A DNA stretch of 64,000 nucleotides, from positions 12,039,501 through 12,103,500 of the forward strand of contig NC_071351.1 in NCBI RefSeq assembly GCF_027744825.2, in the 5' to 3' direction. Each line of letters begins with the position of its first letter. Positions within the stretch are counted from its first letter, which is position 1. The notes under the pieces were generated by a model. The model did not search any database. It was given only the letters and a program-made list of their open reading frames with translations, and was not told the DNA's origin. A program made the translations under genes and the position numbers. The DNA comes from Synchiropus splendidus. Lineage: Eukaryota; Chordata; Actinopteri; Syngnathiformes; Callionymidae. Below are positions 1 to 14,512 of this stretch, in pieces.

Positions 1-2549
1 TGGATGCATCATAATTTAGAGTTAATCCATGGAAGCAAGAAAAACATTGCTGTAGAGCTGCCCTCTGACTGAAGGGGTTATCCCTGTTGTCAGTGCTTTG
101 GAAATGCAAATCTAAAGGTGCCTATACAGACCATCTGTGCAGACATGATGTTGAAGGAGGAAGGTAATGATATTTTCTAAAGCTCTGCTCATTGTGAGCA
201 TCAATGGAGCTCTGACCCCTGAAGAACAAAAATCAATAGTGAATAGGTTTTCAATCCTCAGCTTTCGCATCGCAACATCTACAGTATGTACATACAGGAT
301 TGTGAGAAGTATAGGTATATACTACCTACATGCGACGCAAGTCATGGAGCATCTGTGCCTGAGCTGGCGTTTGGGTCATGAGAGTAAATACATATTTGTG
401 TGTAAGTGCAGTTGATTTAGTGTGGCTCAAGTCTTTTCACAACCTGCCCAGCAAACTCACCGGATGAGGGGAGAATTGTAGGGATGCAACGACTTATTCA
501 ATGGGTTCACGAGTCGACCAGTCGTGGCGTCGCCGCTGTCTTTTCCTCTTATAGGAAACTTTCACACACCTTTTGGAGTCATTGAAATTCAAATCTAAAG
601 TTCACTGTTCACCCACCCATCCATGCCATATGCTGAATTGTCGGCTCATCATTGATGTAGCGGGTGACCGGTCCATGATCAAAATAGTCCCAAGTTGCTG
701 CCATAGAAAATTGTATAAGTAGATTTTACCCATCAAAAGGCTTTTCGACCACAGATTTTTTTTTACGCAGCTCTGTGAAGTTATTCATTTGTGTTAAATG
801 GGAGACTGACAGCAGCTGGGTCGGAAGCGTCTTAGATGGCGCAGCTATCACACGCTGGTATTACAATCTTGAATTGTTCGTTCTAAATGTATTACTCTGA
901 ATTGTTGCTCTGTTAAGCTCTGAAATGAAATAATTAAAATGTTTATTATAATTCACAATGATTCATTAGCTGAGCTGCTTCTCTAATGAATTGCTTCTTT
1001 AACTTGCTGTCACTTGGCAATTAAAAACGCTTTATGTACTGTCCATGTATTTATATAAAACCATGTCTGTTTTCTTTAGTTTTATGTCTTGAATTATTTC
1101 ATTGTGGCCATTAGTCTTATGCTATAGCCAGCTGGTAGTGAGAAGCGTTCTGTGTCTACTGGTGATGAGGAGCTCTGCGGAGAAGTCCACTTCCCAGAAA
1201 AACCAGAGGGAAAGACTTTTATTTACCGCAGTGGTGGCACGTGGCTGTCTCGATAATGGCAGGGTGCTCTGCCAGGGATAGTTTTGCAGCTTGAAGTGCC
1301 ACCAGACATGCAATCTTTGCTTTCTTTCCCCTGGAGCTCTGAGGAAACAAGCTCGGGCTGCAGCTGGAACTTCTTTTTTGGCTTCGACGCTTAAATAGTA
1401 CCTTGGCTGAAGATTGGTGTCTTATGAGGCACGGAATGTATCCTAAAAACGACTTTGATCCTAAAATATGCTGCGTTGATGATAAGGAAGGAAGTTAATT
1501 GAATCCCTTAATATTTTTCTGCCAATCTCTCCTGGCGCTGGTTCAAAGATCCAGGCGGTGCACTTCTTCTGAACTGTAAAACTTTATCATTCACGCGCAG
1601 AGCTCTGTGTTTACAAGTGGCGATGAGACGAGGGCACCTCCAGCTCAAAGTCGAGGTCAGAATGTTTCAATTTCAATGCGACATAAGCAATTAGCGGCGC
1701 ACTCATTCGCTTTCCCGCGCAGTATCTGTGAATCTGCCTCATCCCTCGTGCCACGCAGAGATGAATATGCCTGCCTTGTCCTTGGATTTGCGAGCACATG
1801 CGGCGAATGTTTACGGGCACGTAGGGTTTTCAAACAGCCGCAGCTTCACATGCGCATTTCCTCCCATGGGGGCGCACTCACCTTGTTACCCTTTTAATGA
1901 GTGGAGCAGTTAATAGTGTCGGCCACTTCTGCTGCCTCAGCGGTCGGATTTCAAGATTCCCTCGGATCGATCAATACCTGACAAGAAGGATGTGAGTCGG
2001 CATAAGAGCCAGATTTTTGTGATCGTCCTTAAAAAGAAATTTGGTCTTTCCAATAAGGTCTCGAGAGATTTTATGCTTATTCGGATCACCCACTCTGGTC
2101 TTCCAGCTCAGCGTGGACTGTGAATGTAATCAAAAAAGGAAAGGTTTGCACTGCAGATTCTATTGTGGCTCACTCTGCTTTTCTCCCTTCCAGCAGCTTG
2201 GCCCTCTCTGCTCATTTCTCCTCCTGTTTTGATTTTAAGATGCAGTGGAAGTACTTAGCATTTAGATGACATGCTGCGAGAGAGGTGTGATGGATCAGTG
2301 CCTCTTCACGGGGCTGATTTTCGTCGACAGTGCTGGGCCTCAGCCGCTGCCTGGACCGTACTGTCACTGTTTGTCATTTCATATTAAGAAGTAAACTTCC
2401 CTTTTCTTGACTAGAGTTTTGACAGACTTCGACCTGACCATCTCAGAATGTCCACCACCACCCTGGCTTTATTAAGCTTTCTACGTCATAATTGTCAGCG
2501 TAGTTTGAGTCCCTCTTTCTGCCATATTTAATGTGGGTCACTGCTTATT
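1..2549. other. gene-free stretch
   Basis: I see no gene here. Open frames are short and overlap on both strands (for example 1607-1897). The sequence is mixed and mildly AT-rich, with no clear repeat. Confidence 0.5.
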
Positions 2550-3441
2550 CAGGACGGCGATAACTTATCGTACACGATATACCGCCAAACACAATCTCCA
2601 CGATGACACTTACGACACACACGATAAATTTAATAAACACGGACTTACGCACGTGAACATGACGAGACAGCGATGGCGCACTTCAGTTCATGATCATAGT
2701 TTTACTTATTTTTTTAACTTATTTTTAATACAGGGAACCTTTGATGGTCGACTCTGTCTCTCTCTCTGTGTTTATTGTATTAGATGGAGTGGTCCTCATA
2801 GATTCTCTGACGCAATCGCTGCCTGGGTTCTCATCAACACATGCAGGTCTCCCACTGCGCTGGTGCCTCTGCGAAACACCGTGGTGAAAATAGATATTGG
2901 ACGGAGCTCCGCTCCGATATTGGCAGCAGCGTCCTCCTCCGCTTCTCCATTAGGGTTCACTGATCCCGGACACACTCTCACAGGCAGCGCTACCGCTACG
3001 ACCCGGCATCAGTTAGGAACCATCAACAAATTCTATAGCTTATTAAATTCTGAAGTATCAGCGAAATGTTCAATACGCCAATGGAAAACAACCATTTTAG
3101 GAGAGAGAATTGTGAAAATGTTTTTCATCACACAAGACAAAGGCCTGACGCTTTGTATAATGATTTGGAGAATAGAATATGACTAATATTATATTATACT
3201 ACTGATATTTCTTCAATAGCATCTAGGAAATGTGTCCAGACTGTTCCATAGTTAAAGTCAACTGTTCAAAGACATGAGATACAGACAGCTCAATAAGTTT
3301 CATCATAAAACTGTTTCAAGAGAGACTGTAGTGTCCAACACATGGAATAGAATGAAAATGTATTTATCGTGATAGTTATCGATATCACCGTAATTACATT
3401 TATAGCGATAACTTTTTTTGTCCATATTGTCCATCCCTGCT
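2550..3441. mobile_element. nonautonomous hAT-like DNA element remnant
   Basis: The right end, read on the minus strand, is CAGGGATGGACAATATGGAC followed by an A-run and GTTATCGC, a terminal pattern widespread in fish genomes. The left end (gcgataacttatcg near 2555) is a decayed inverted match. A 217-codon open frame (2533-3186) crosses the element but resembles no transposase. Confidence 0.55.
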
Positions 3442-4290
3442 GCTTATGAGTGTGAGCAATGTTCTTGCTTGTTTTTGCATAAATAAAAGTGCCATGTTGA
3501 CAGCTTGTTTTTGAGGATTTGCTGACACAGATTTCATTCTCTCAGAGTTAAGCTGAAAGTGGCACTTGGCGGTCTGAACACATTACGAGCTGGTGTTTGC
3601 GATGCCATGCCAGCGATTCAAGGCCCTGTATTATTAAAGATTTCAAGTCTTTATTTTTTGCTGCTGACGGCTGGCCCAGTCGCAAGGAAAAAGCAGCGGC
3701 TGCAGGGAATGCCAATGCTCTGCCGAGACAGCACTGGTCTGATTGGCTGAACACACCATTAGCTCTCCGATTATGATTAGCCGAGTCATTATCTCCACAA
3801 AAGAGGCTCATTCACCAATATTAAGAAAGCACGGGAGCCCTTTTCCTCCTGCAGCCAAAGGAAACACTGTGTGTTCATGGAGAAAACGTCGAAGGCAAGA
3901 TGTTGTTCTTCACAAAAAGGCTGATGCGCTTTATCACCACCCCCTTTTTCCCGCATGTGTGATTAAACGTTCCATCTGTGTGATGTTGCAGACGCAAGAA
4001 TATAAAAAGGCTCCTGGAGTTGTTAATGCATGTGACAGGCCTGACCATTACTCACTTATATTTCCTGGTGTTGCAAAAACGCCCGTGTCCTCAGAGGTCG
4101 GTAAAAACAAGGGAGGACAAAATGACCTTCAGTTTCCATCACCTCACCGTAGCTGCAATTTGAAGACAAACCATCTGTGCCTTTCAGTGGACATATGCCA
4201 CTGAGCACAAGGCCAATATGTTGAGGGAGAACTTGATAAAATGTTTATGGGACGGCGCCACTCATGTCAACTTTCTACTTTCTCTTACAG
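3442..4290. other. gene-free stretch
   Basis: A 153-codon frame at 3743-4204 has no recognisable domain or splice context. Nothing else was seen up to the candidate exon at 4291. Confidence 0.5.
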
Positions 4291-7200
4291 CCTTTGCCAA
4301 AGGCGCCGTCGTAGGATGCAGCAGACCAACCGAAAGTTTGTAAGTACTTGAGAAAGGAAAAAAAAAATCTATTTTGTTTTGCATATTTTAGCTTTTATTA
4401 CTACTGTGATATTGTTGTTGTTGTTATTATTATTATGAAGCAATGTCAGTCATTTTTTTGAGATACAAATAACTTCTCAAACAGTACACATCGGAATGTT
4501 ATACTCTGTATCGACAACTATCAAGAGATAGAAGGGTGAGAAGTCGTAGTTTGGATTTTTTGTCCATAAAGCTCAAATGAAAAACAAAATGCAACTAGCA
4601 AAATCAATTCCAATGATTCACATAGTATTTACCGCTATGTGACTTGACTGTAGTTATTCTGCTTTATTTGTTTGGTGACTTGATTTTTTTCTTTCATTAT
4701 TTGAGAAAGACGAAACTCTTCAGCCCTGAATCTTGCACATCCACACAAGTATATCTGAAAAAGATTCCAGCTGAGTTGCAGGGACGTGGTGCCCAGGCCT
4801 TCAAGGCTTTAGCTCCACAAGTGCAGGTCTGCACATGAAAGTGGACTGAAGAGCCGCAGAGGAAGAATAGACGGTGATTTGAACATAGAGTAGTTCAATT
4901 AAATTGGACCGAGGTGAGCTATGAAGCAATTTCACCCACAATTATTGGACGGTAAATTAGAATTTGAAGTGGTTTTCATATGACTGTGATGATGGACTCT
5001 GCTGATGTTTGGCCTACATAACTACTGGTTCAGCAAGGTCCATTCAGTTCGATGCCATTTATTATTCACGGCGATTAGAGATCGTGCATGTTGAGAAATC
5101 TGAAAGTGCACCATGCTACCATATTAAAGTGTGGTATTTTTAAGGGTAAATGTATTGACATTTTATTTTGCAAAGGACAAATATTACACTTCTGGTCATC
5201 AGTTTTGTCTCGAAATCGAACTTGTTGTTGGAAGGGGAGGGTTTATTGTTCATCATACATTTAGTTTCCCTCAGTTTGCATTGCATCATTGATTCCTGAG
5301 TCCATTAGAGTCGGTGTACAAAAGATCTATAAGTATTTCTCTGGTCGACTGAGTACATATTTAGCCAACACCCTGATATGACCTTTTACTTGTTTGATAT
5401 TTCAACAGACATGTTTTTATTCTTTTGTGCTGATCGATACTTCTCTATTGGGATAGAATCATGTATTAATGTTCTCTGTGTGTTAAAAACATTCTGTAAT
5501 GCACAAGTACTGAAAAATGTCTTCAGTAACAGTCAACAGTCTTTATTGCTTCTTAATGGGTCAGTGCCATTGATTCATCCAATGCATAAATACTGCAAAA
5601 TTTGAGGGCTGCTTGGCAGGTCCTGCTCACAAAAACACTCTGTCCCATTCCTTTCAGAGGCAAACAAATATGCTTCATTCAAATGCATCGCCAGAAACTC
5701 CAACTATCACAGTATGGAACTAGTAGCTGTAACGTTTTTATGTTCTGCAAAACAGGGCCATTTGAAATCTGCACGCCTTCTGTCTCCGCGCCAATATTCC
5801 AAGATTGATTTCCCCTCTTCCACTGAGAAAACAAAATGAATCACGCACAATTACCAAGGACGGGCAGAGAAGGGGAATTGAGGGAGGGCGTCATAAATAT
5901 TTATTTGCCTGCACAGGGAATTTCTGCAATTCTATGTGGATTTGCCGACTCATATTTAAGTGTCGGAGTGATTTATATTTGCCGTCACGGGTGTCAAATT
6001 TGTCCACTGTCAACTTGAATTATTAATGCATTAACATTTATGAGTTTAGTCCTAAAATACAGTCACGGCAGGGCCTTGATATTGAAAAGGGCTCGATGAA
6101 ATGATTGCTTAAATGAAGTCATCACCGCAGGCCTTCTATTCAGGTTATGTTTCCAGGATGGTGATGCTTTCAAAAAGTATTCAGCAGTGCAGCAGCGACT
6201 GGTAGCTGTTTGTTCGATGGTGAAGCTGACAAGCCTGCAGTCCAATGTTTGGAGGCATGAATAGGAAACTCATGTTTTCTGTATTTAATAACCTAAATAT
6301 TTTGCTTAACGCTGGTTCCACTTTCTAAATTTGCCTGTAAACTCGAGCGGAGAAGCTGTCGGGTCATAGATTTAATGAAGTGAATGGCTCAGCAGTGAGT
6401 CAGTCATGCTGGTTTTTAATGTTTTACCCGGCTTTGTTTTGGAAGCCATGCTATTCGTAGTGCTTCCTAAATACTCCACACTACAACGTGATGATGAAGG
6501 TTGTTCAAACATGCAAATGTTCAGTGAAAATACAAGGCCTGTGTGCTTGCATTATTATTTAAATATGTCAATGAAACCAGAGGATATACACATCAACAAA
6601 AACCTTCTGATTCCCACGGACACTTGACAGCATGATATCCCTCTTCTGAACCTCTTGTGCTGTTGCAAATAGTAGAAGATCAAATCACAGCAAACCTCAG
6701 AGTCATGTTTATTATGTTCACATATTTTCTCTATCTGTGTGTGAAATCATTGCACCACTACTTCCGTTAAACACTTCTGCCTCCTTAATTGTGGACTGTC
6801 GTAACACGTAAATGCGTTTGAGTCCACAAGTTGCGAGCTTTTAGAGTGGAGAGATGGCGTCTGAATTTCGACTCATCCCAAGAGAAGCATTTCAAGAGCA
6901 TGAAACATTGTGATGCTGTAGATACAGGAATGCAGGTAAACCATAGTGTAAGTTATGAGTCAGTATATTGTCTTTGTAGGTTAACATGTCTGACAATAGT
7001 TTTTTCAGAAAACTCTTTGTTAGCTTGTTGAGTAACGTAACCTGTGCAGCTGCAGGCGACACATTTATATGGGGCGTGAACGCTGGTGTTGGATTTTTCT
7101 TTCACAGTCCAGTGGTTTAGTTGATGACATGAAATGAATCAAGTGCTTTTGTCGGGCAATATATATGTTGAAGTTGACTTGCATTTGCATTTATCGTCAT

Positions 7201-9976
7201 ATTTTCTGACCTTTCAGGTTCATTGTTTTACCCTCCAAGAGCAACTGAGGCAAACCACTTCACCTGGACAGTCGGCCCAATCAGCTAAAAGGCTCCTACA
7301 TTTTATTACAGAAGGAACAAACATAAAGCTTTCAAAGACACTTTGCTCTTCATCCTTTCTTTTCCAGACTTTTCCAATATGGCTCACTCAGTCAACCAAG
7401 TTAGAAGAGACTTGCTCACCCGAGTATCTTCACATCCCTTGGTGTTTTTTTTCTGGCATCGTGAAGTTTGAAGGGTGGAGCTCAGTTCTGTGTGACTTCT
7501 TTCAAGCTCATCGAGATGCAGGCAGCTGTGTCTTCAGGAGCAGCGCTGTGATGTCGCTCACGCCCTGAACTGCCACTCTACCTGGGATTCTGCTCTCCAT
7601 GGTGGTTAAAATTGAACTCTAAAAGAACATGAAGGACAGGAAAGCCGGTTGGAATGTTGGACTGAGATATGAAGCTGTGAAGGCTCAGGATATCAAGTCG
7701 GCCTGGACACTAGTGGGCGGAGATGTTGCCAACATGGAGGGGAAGACGAGTATTTGAACAACACTGACCTTGTTTACCGCAACACCACTGAACCAACATC
7801 AATCCCTGTCTGTTTATCATTGTTACTTCCTTCTTTCTTTTTTTTTTTTTTTTTTTCAATTAGGCGTGTGTGCACCGTTGTGTGCCGGCACCTCCAGAAA
7901 TACACTGTGAAAGACATATCCAATGCATTAATCATGCTCTTGTTGTATATTTCATGACGCCAAACCACACAGCTGACGTCAAATAAAAGACTCGTTCGGT
8001 CATTTCCTCCTTTGGACGTCACGCACATGCATTTCTTTCATTTCGTAGGCCTCTCTTTCATCCTGACATAGAGCTATAAATGATAGAGGGATATATTGAT
8101 TATCAGCCAGACGTGAAAAACTCTGTAATTAAACCCAACTCATGTGTGATTCAATGTATTTCAGATGACTTGAATTGACTATATTTTGATATGAAATGTT
8201 TTGCTCAGTTGGAAAGTTCTATTTGAGGAGTTTGGTGTTTGGCAAGAAAATGTACCTGTATATATTCAAACGCTGTGTTTTATGTTCTGTGGCTCTCATC
8301 GTATGAGGGAGCACAAGAGAAGCGGACACAGTAACACGAACACTTGGACTCGCACGTGTCGCAAAAGCGTTTGCTGAACTGGCGAGCCAGATTGATTTGC
8401 TTTTGTTTTGGTCAGCTCTGACTCATCCAAATTATTTTCCGTCAAACTGCGACGCTGATTTGAGCTAATTTCATTCGAGCAGCGACACTGTAGGGTCCAT
8501 TGGAAGTTGAAGCTCTTATCATTCCATTCCGATGTAACGCAATACTCCCTTCACATTTCGCGCACATCTGTGAACTTCTTAGAAATGAAAGTAAATGCAT
8601 GTCGCTCCAGGTGCAAAGCGACTCAAATATTGCCTCTTCTATTTCCCTCCTGATTCATTTTGAACTGCAATTTTCCCTATCTATTTATGGTTTTGAAATG
8701 AATTTCTTCTTGGTGAGATTGATACATTTTTTAAGTATTTTTCTGTCCAAAATTGTCTTTTGTGGTTAACATTGGCTAAATGTTTCAATTTTTTCATAGA
8801 TTAAAAAAATCAAACGTGTTACATATAAGAAATCCATCATTTGTTGAAATTTATTTGATGTCTTTCAACAGTTGGTTTCATTTAAAGATGAAATCGTTAA
8901 AAAAAATAAATAAATAGGGTTTAAACAATTCAAATGTTATGATATTCTGTCAGTTTGTTACAGGAGTGAGCCGTGGTTAGTAGAGAAATTGTGAGAATAA
9001 GAACAATAATTTTGTGTCAGTGATTTTCACTTAATGTCTTTGTTTTGTTGCCAGACAAAATTTGTGTTAAATTTCAGGAAAAAAAATATTGGTCCACCCA
9101 TATTATTGCTTGGATTTGTGTTTAATTTTTCATGGCGATTCTTAGATTAAACCTGACTCATTATTCGGTCCGTAGCTGAAGAACGTGACATTGTTGGCTC
9201 AAGTGTTTGTGATTCAGGTGTTCATGTTAGTGTGTCCCAAAACTGTTCGGTTTCAATATTTTTATTTGTTTGTATTAGGAATCCTGTACATCTCCATTGT
9301 AGTGTTTGCTTCTATAAAGAGAGGATTTGCTCCTCTGAGCTGCAGTGTGTCAACCTGCCGTCTCTGTGTGTTTCTGTGTTCGACAAGATAACATTTCCAC
9401 CCATTTCCCCCCAAATCCCCTTCTCTTATTCATCCCCCCCTTCGCAGCTCTCTCTTCATAAATAAATTGTCTCTTTGATGCAAGTTGCTGTCAATCACCA
9501 CTGAGGCTTCACATGCACATGAGGACAGGGACGAGGCTCTGACTCAAGTTTAGGAATCGGCAAATAAAAAAGAAAAAGAAAAATCATGGTCATAATCTTG
9601 CAGGTTGAACACAATAGCACCCAAAACTAAAATTGCTTGACAGTAATTGGTTCTGTGGCCACTCACTGCTTCTATTGAAAGACTTTATCAGACTTCCAGG
9701 AAACAATGGAGGAGCTATAAACAACAGCTGCCTTGTGTAGAAACTGGAACAATATTTTTCTATTGCTAGAATAATGGAACAATGGAAATGTGTGGCGGCA
9801 GCATAAGAGCTACTGTAATGACATATGTAAACCCATTATGAACCCTTTCTTTTTATTTTTGTCTCAATAGAGAAGTCCCCTCGGGGTACAAAGTGCCGAG
9901 CAGCTTACCTCAAGATGTTGAAAGTGCTGTAGCTCGCTCACGACTGATGAAATCTGCCGCCGAACAGGGCGAGTGA
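4291..9976 (+). CDS. candidate last two exons of an unidentified gene
   Basis: Two exon-like blocks, 4291-4339 and 9871-9976, have strong borders: ctttctcttacag with gtaagtac, and a long pyrimidine tract ending ctcaatag. They share one open phase. The first ends two bases into a codon and the second supplies the third base, then continues EVPSGYKVPSSLPQDVESAV to a stop at 9974-9976. The joined tail is 51 residues. A second frame (RRRRRMQQTNRKF) is also open across the join but stops earlier, so the frame is not certain. I do not recognise the protein. Upstream exons would lie left of the window. Confidence 0.3.
4340..9870. other. possible intron, otherwise gene-free
   Basis: If the exon pair 4291-4339/9871-9976 is real, this is its intron. 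It holds a T-run near 7838-7857 and AT-rich unique DNA. No gene was seen. Confidence 0.4.
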
Positions 9977-12900
9977 CGTGTGCGTGGGAGCGGCTGTCGA
10001 TGCACGCGCCGAGCGAAACATTTGCCTAATTTTGATTTCACACTTTGAAGTATCCGGAGCTCAGATGCCTTGCTCTAAATTGTACAACTTAAAGATGAAA
10101 AGGCAGAAATGAAGATGGCTATTTTGGGCGTCCGCATCCTTGCTTGATGCAAGTCCTGTGATTGTGTTAAATGGGTCCATATTTCGCAACAAAACGGAGA
10201 TTTGCCTTTAGTTGATGAGGAAACTTGAGCCTGCTCTACTTCAGATGAAGGGTTTTAGTCTCGACTTTCTTCTCTCCTTACGTCACATTAGACACAGCTT
10301 GTTTACATGAAGCGTTACACAAACACACACACACACACAAATGGTATTGCAACACTAAATTGTGGTCGCTGGAACGTACGAATGACTGACCCCCCTTTTT
10401 TTTTTTTTGCATGAATTATTTTTGCCAATTTGAAATCCAGCTTGTGGGAACAACATGCTAAACAGCGTCGGGAGTCAGCGTTTATGCCAATATGAAAAGC
10501 CTGCTTACTGATCCATCGTGCTAATGAGCAGGTGACTCACTAGGGACGAGCTAGCGCAGCGTCATTAGGCAGCAGAGCTAAAAGGCGACATGGTGCTTCG
10601 CTAGATGCTACTGTACTTAACACTCCGCTCCATTACGGTTGCACTCAGCCAGGAATATATCATGTGAATATGATCTGATCTTCCACTGTCACTGGTTGTT
10701 GGAAAGGCTTCTCCAGCGAAGTAAATAAACTAGAGAAGCATTGAGAGTGCGCCATCACAACCAAGCAGCGTCCGTCCATCCCCAATAGTAATCCTTTATA
10801 GCTTCAGATTCCAGTGTCTTGGCTGTTTGTTTTGAGTCTATACCTTTATTTGTTCTCTTCCTATGATGATAATTCTAAAGATACCTTGCAGAACATGTTG
10901 GAAACTTGTCCTGTCCTCAAGCCCTCTTACCATCTTCTGTGGAGTTATATGCATGTCAGCCGACAATGGTCTTATCTCCCAATGTCAAAGAATCCTTTTA
11001 AAAAATCTCACATATCTCCTGAGAATTTCACCCATAACATTAAGTTATTTTGAACACAGAGAGTTGAAAATCCTTGGTGGATATGATAAATAAAACCCAG
11101 TCCAGTAACTTCCAGTTGTGAAAGGCCTTGACGCTCTGGCTAAAGGGTTCACCCACAATCTGCCAAGATAAACACTCCTGCATGAGTGAGCTAATTTGTT
11201 TGCCTTGTTTTGTTTTTGACATCTCCCCCTGAAAAGTTCTGAAATACTGCTGCAGTACTGGTATGTTTGTGAAGATCCGCAACAAGGGCTGGATGGCGAA
11301 AATAACCCCAGCCGAGCGATGAGCTATTTTGAAGTGCAGTTGCTTCGCCACGCAGCTGCATACGCCAGTGTGTGATGGGTTCACTCGCTCAACGTCAGTG
11401 TCAGATTCATGTCTGCTTATGCGGAAGCATCTGCCGGCGCGGCGCTGGGCATTATCAATTTGACACCAGTCAATGCGGAAAGCGGACGTGAAGCAGAATC
11501 AAGTGTCATTCACACGACTGAATGATTCTCATCTTCCGGGTTGACATTGTTGAAAGTTCCCCAGCCGTCAAACACCTCGGCCCAGCGTCTTCCTGCCGGG
11601 AGACGTCTCCAGGGAGGCGGAGGATGAAGGTGTAAAATGGCCGTTTTGCTGGAGCAACACAAGCTAATTTATCATTCTCCAGGGGTCAGGCGATGCTCCC
11701 CCACCAGTGAATTTTAATGTTGTTTTTTTATGGCTCTTAATAAACTCTATTTTGCTGCGAGCGTTTATGCAGAAGAGCACAACATCCTTCACTCGCCTCA
11801 TTTAGTGAGTCAAGGAGGGAGAGGGCAGGGGCCCAATTCAACCAGTGCGGCTACTTTATTACTCCATCGGGGACAAGTGGAGGTGAAATATTCATGATAA
11901 CACAATTAGGATGTGGTGTTCTGGCAATGCCTTTTGACTGTGTTCCATTTCAATATCAGCCTCTTGCTCGAGATGACACCCCATTTATTTTCTTTTCATG
12001 TTTATTTTGTGTCGCTATGTTAAATTCCCCCCAAAATGTACTGTGTTTTGGTTCACAGCAATGAGAAACGTCCACCTCCAAAGGTGACAATTTTATTTAG
12101 CAAGAAGGAGCCGCTAAAAGTCAGGGGTGACATTCTGCCATCGAACCATTTACTTGGCAGGAAATTCATTATGACGGGGGAATAGATCTGGGCACTGTTG
12201 ACTGACTTGTTTATTGAGTTTTAAAAGGATGAGTGACGCCGTTTAACACCGGGGTCAGCTGGTCACATGATTGCATCCTCTCGCGTCTGTCGCCGCCGAT
12301 CCACCGCCTCGCGCGAGAAACAATCGGAATACGATCAGTAGAGAAACAAATTGAATTATTTTCTCCCCTTGTTTTTATGCGGTTCTTATTTATCGCCACA
12401 ACAAAGCTCATTAAGGTTATGAATGTATTCGGAACAAAAAGATGTATCGTCTACGAACCTGCATTACCCCATTTATTGTGCCGCACATTAGACCAACCAG
12501 CGTTTACTGGAACGGCCATTAATCCTGCGCCCAAAATAATCCCCAACAACGGCACCATTTATTGTTTTCGCAGCAACCAAAAACAACGTTGTTGCTTTGT
12601 TAATAGTCCTCAAAATTAATTGGGCAAAAAAAAGTTTCTATCAATCGTTGAACATTAAGTAAAAACACGTATTAATTAAAAACCAGTCTGTCTCTAGCCT
12701 CTGTTTATCTCTAGTTAGCGTCCGAGCATGTCGGGAGTTTTAGCGTCACTGCTGCAAACCAAGCAGCCACATGTCAGTCATCAGATATACCAAAGCTACT
12801 GGCAATGTGGCGCTGCAGAGGTCCAGAAAGGGAAGGGTATTTCTGCCTACCAAACCTTTGTATGTGTAACAATAACAAAACAAATAAAATATCATATATA

Positions 12901-12984
12901 ATAACAAATTATGAAATAACATACATTAAATTATGTTTTAAAAAAAAGATAACTAACAACAGAATGCTATTATATGCAGAGATA
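9977..12984. other. gene-free stretch
   Basis: Unique DNA with a CA run near 10319 and a T-run near 10389. The part 12220-12610 has a balanced, homeobox-site-like AT-rich texture but no gene. Confidence 0.45.
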
Positions 12985-13472
12985 AAGAAAGAAGGTGGAG
13001 GATTTTAAGTACTTAGGCTCAACTGTCTTGGACGATGGGAGAAAGAGGTGAAGACGCGGGTGCAGGCAGGATGGAATCTTTGGAGAAAAGTGTCAGGTGT
13101 GATGTGTGACAAAAGGGTGTCGGCAAGGATGAAAGGGAAAGTGTACAAAAGGGTGGTGAGGCCAGCAATGTTGTATGGTTTGGAAACAGTGGCACTGAGG
13201 AAAAGACAGGAGGCAGAGCTGGAATGGAGAGGCTAGTTTGAGATGGTTTGGACATGTACGGAGGAGAGAGAGCCAGTACATTGGGAGGAAGATGTTGAAG
13301 TTGGAACTGCCAGGCAGATGGTGGAGAGGAAGACCAAAGATGAGATTTATGGAGGTGGTGAAGGAGGACATGGGGTTTGTCGGTTTGAGAGAAGAGGAAG
13401 CAGAGGGCAGGGTGAGATGGAGGAGGATGATCCGCTGTGGCAACCCCTGAAGGGAGAAGCCCAAAGAGAAGA
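12985..13472 (+). mobile_element. non-LTR retrotransposon (RTE-like) 3' fragment with internal deletion
   Basis: The reading frame matches the C-terminal tail of fish non-LTR reverse transcriptases often annotated as craniofacial development protein 2-like. It starts near the VEDFKYLGSTV motif and continues RVQAGWNLWRKVSGVMCDKR, RPAMLYGLETVALRKRQEAE and, after a jump near 13233, RWFGHVRRRESQYIGRKML and WRRMIRCGNP. About 40 codons usually found between AELE and LRWFGH are missing, and the frame shifts there. The 3' tail (caacccctgaagggag) is typical. The element is dead. Confidence 0.85.
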
Positions 13473-14512
13473 AGAGAATCCTATTATAATCTTCCTTTCT
13501 TTAGCCTTTCATCCTATTATCCAAAAATATTTTTTGAAAAAAATTAAAATATCAATTCTAAAAGTCATTGCCCTTGATGTTTTTTTTCATCATGAGTATT
13601 TTTTTTTTAATGGCTTATATAAATAGCATTTAAGGCAGAATATCTGGTACAATGAAATTCACTCTCACTCATTTCCCCCAAAAAAGAGAGGTTTGGAAAG
13701 TGGCGCCTTGTTTCTGGTACGTCTGTTGTGATGTGTAGAGAAGTAAATGAAAGTCCTGGCTGATCGATCAGTAATTCTTGTCGGACCATAGCTTCATGCG
13801 GAAGCGCGACACATGACTTGGCATGATCCAGTGGACCCAGTGGGATGGACATCCGATGTGGTGCATTTTAACCAAACGCCCAGTGTATAGCGGCCGACCA
13901 AACAGGTAAACGCAGGATGCCAGTCTGGATTTGCTCAAACTCCGCTGAGCTCAGCGTTCTGTCCCGGCTCTCAGAGATGAGCTCCTCTGGGTTTGGGTTG
14001 TGACAGATTGTCTGCATCAGGGGGTTGAATCCCGAAGGGTTTGTGTTCTCGATTGTGTTGGTATGTGAATCCATGCAGAAGCGTGGCTCTTGTTCGTGTG
14101 CGAGCACGCTTCAGTGCACCATCTCTTGTGTGTTCCTTTCCACGCTCAACTCTAGGTGTGTGTGACAGGGAGCGTGCGTGCGCGGCTACAGAAGGAGAGT
14201 GCCAGGGTCAAGATCCCGTCTGTGCATCACATGTCTCCCATCAGTCTGTCAGCATTAAGCCAGTCCAATCAATACCCGGGGGCCCAGGAGCCCTGCGACA
14301 CATCGACGCAGCCAGAGACAGACCGGAGATGGTGAGAGCGACAAAGACGATGAATATGGCGATAGATAAGTCAGGTTTTTTTGTTTTGTTTTGATCGTCC
14401 ACACACACACTCACATTACAGGTTATATCCATCGATACAGGAAACGTCACACTCAGTTGGATGGTAGGCAACATCTGCTCAAGTCCTCAGTTCTCAGGTC
14501 TCTGCTCCCTAC

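Noticed and set aside
2533..3186. 217-codon open frame
   Set aside because: It crosses a hAT-like element remnant, shows no transposase or other domain, and has low-complexity composition.
3743..4204. 153-codon open frame
   Set aside because: No recognisable domain, no splice or promoter context, and an overlapping frame on the other strand.
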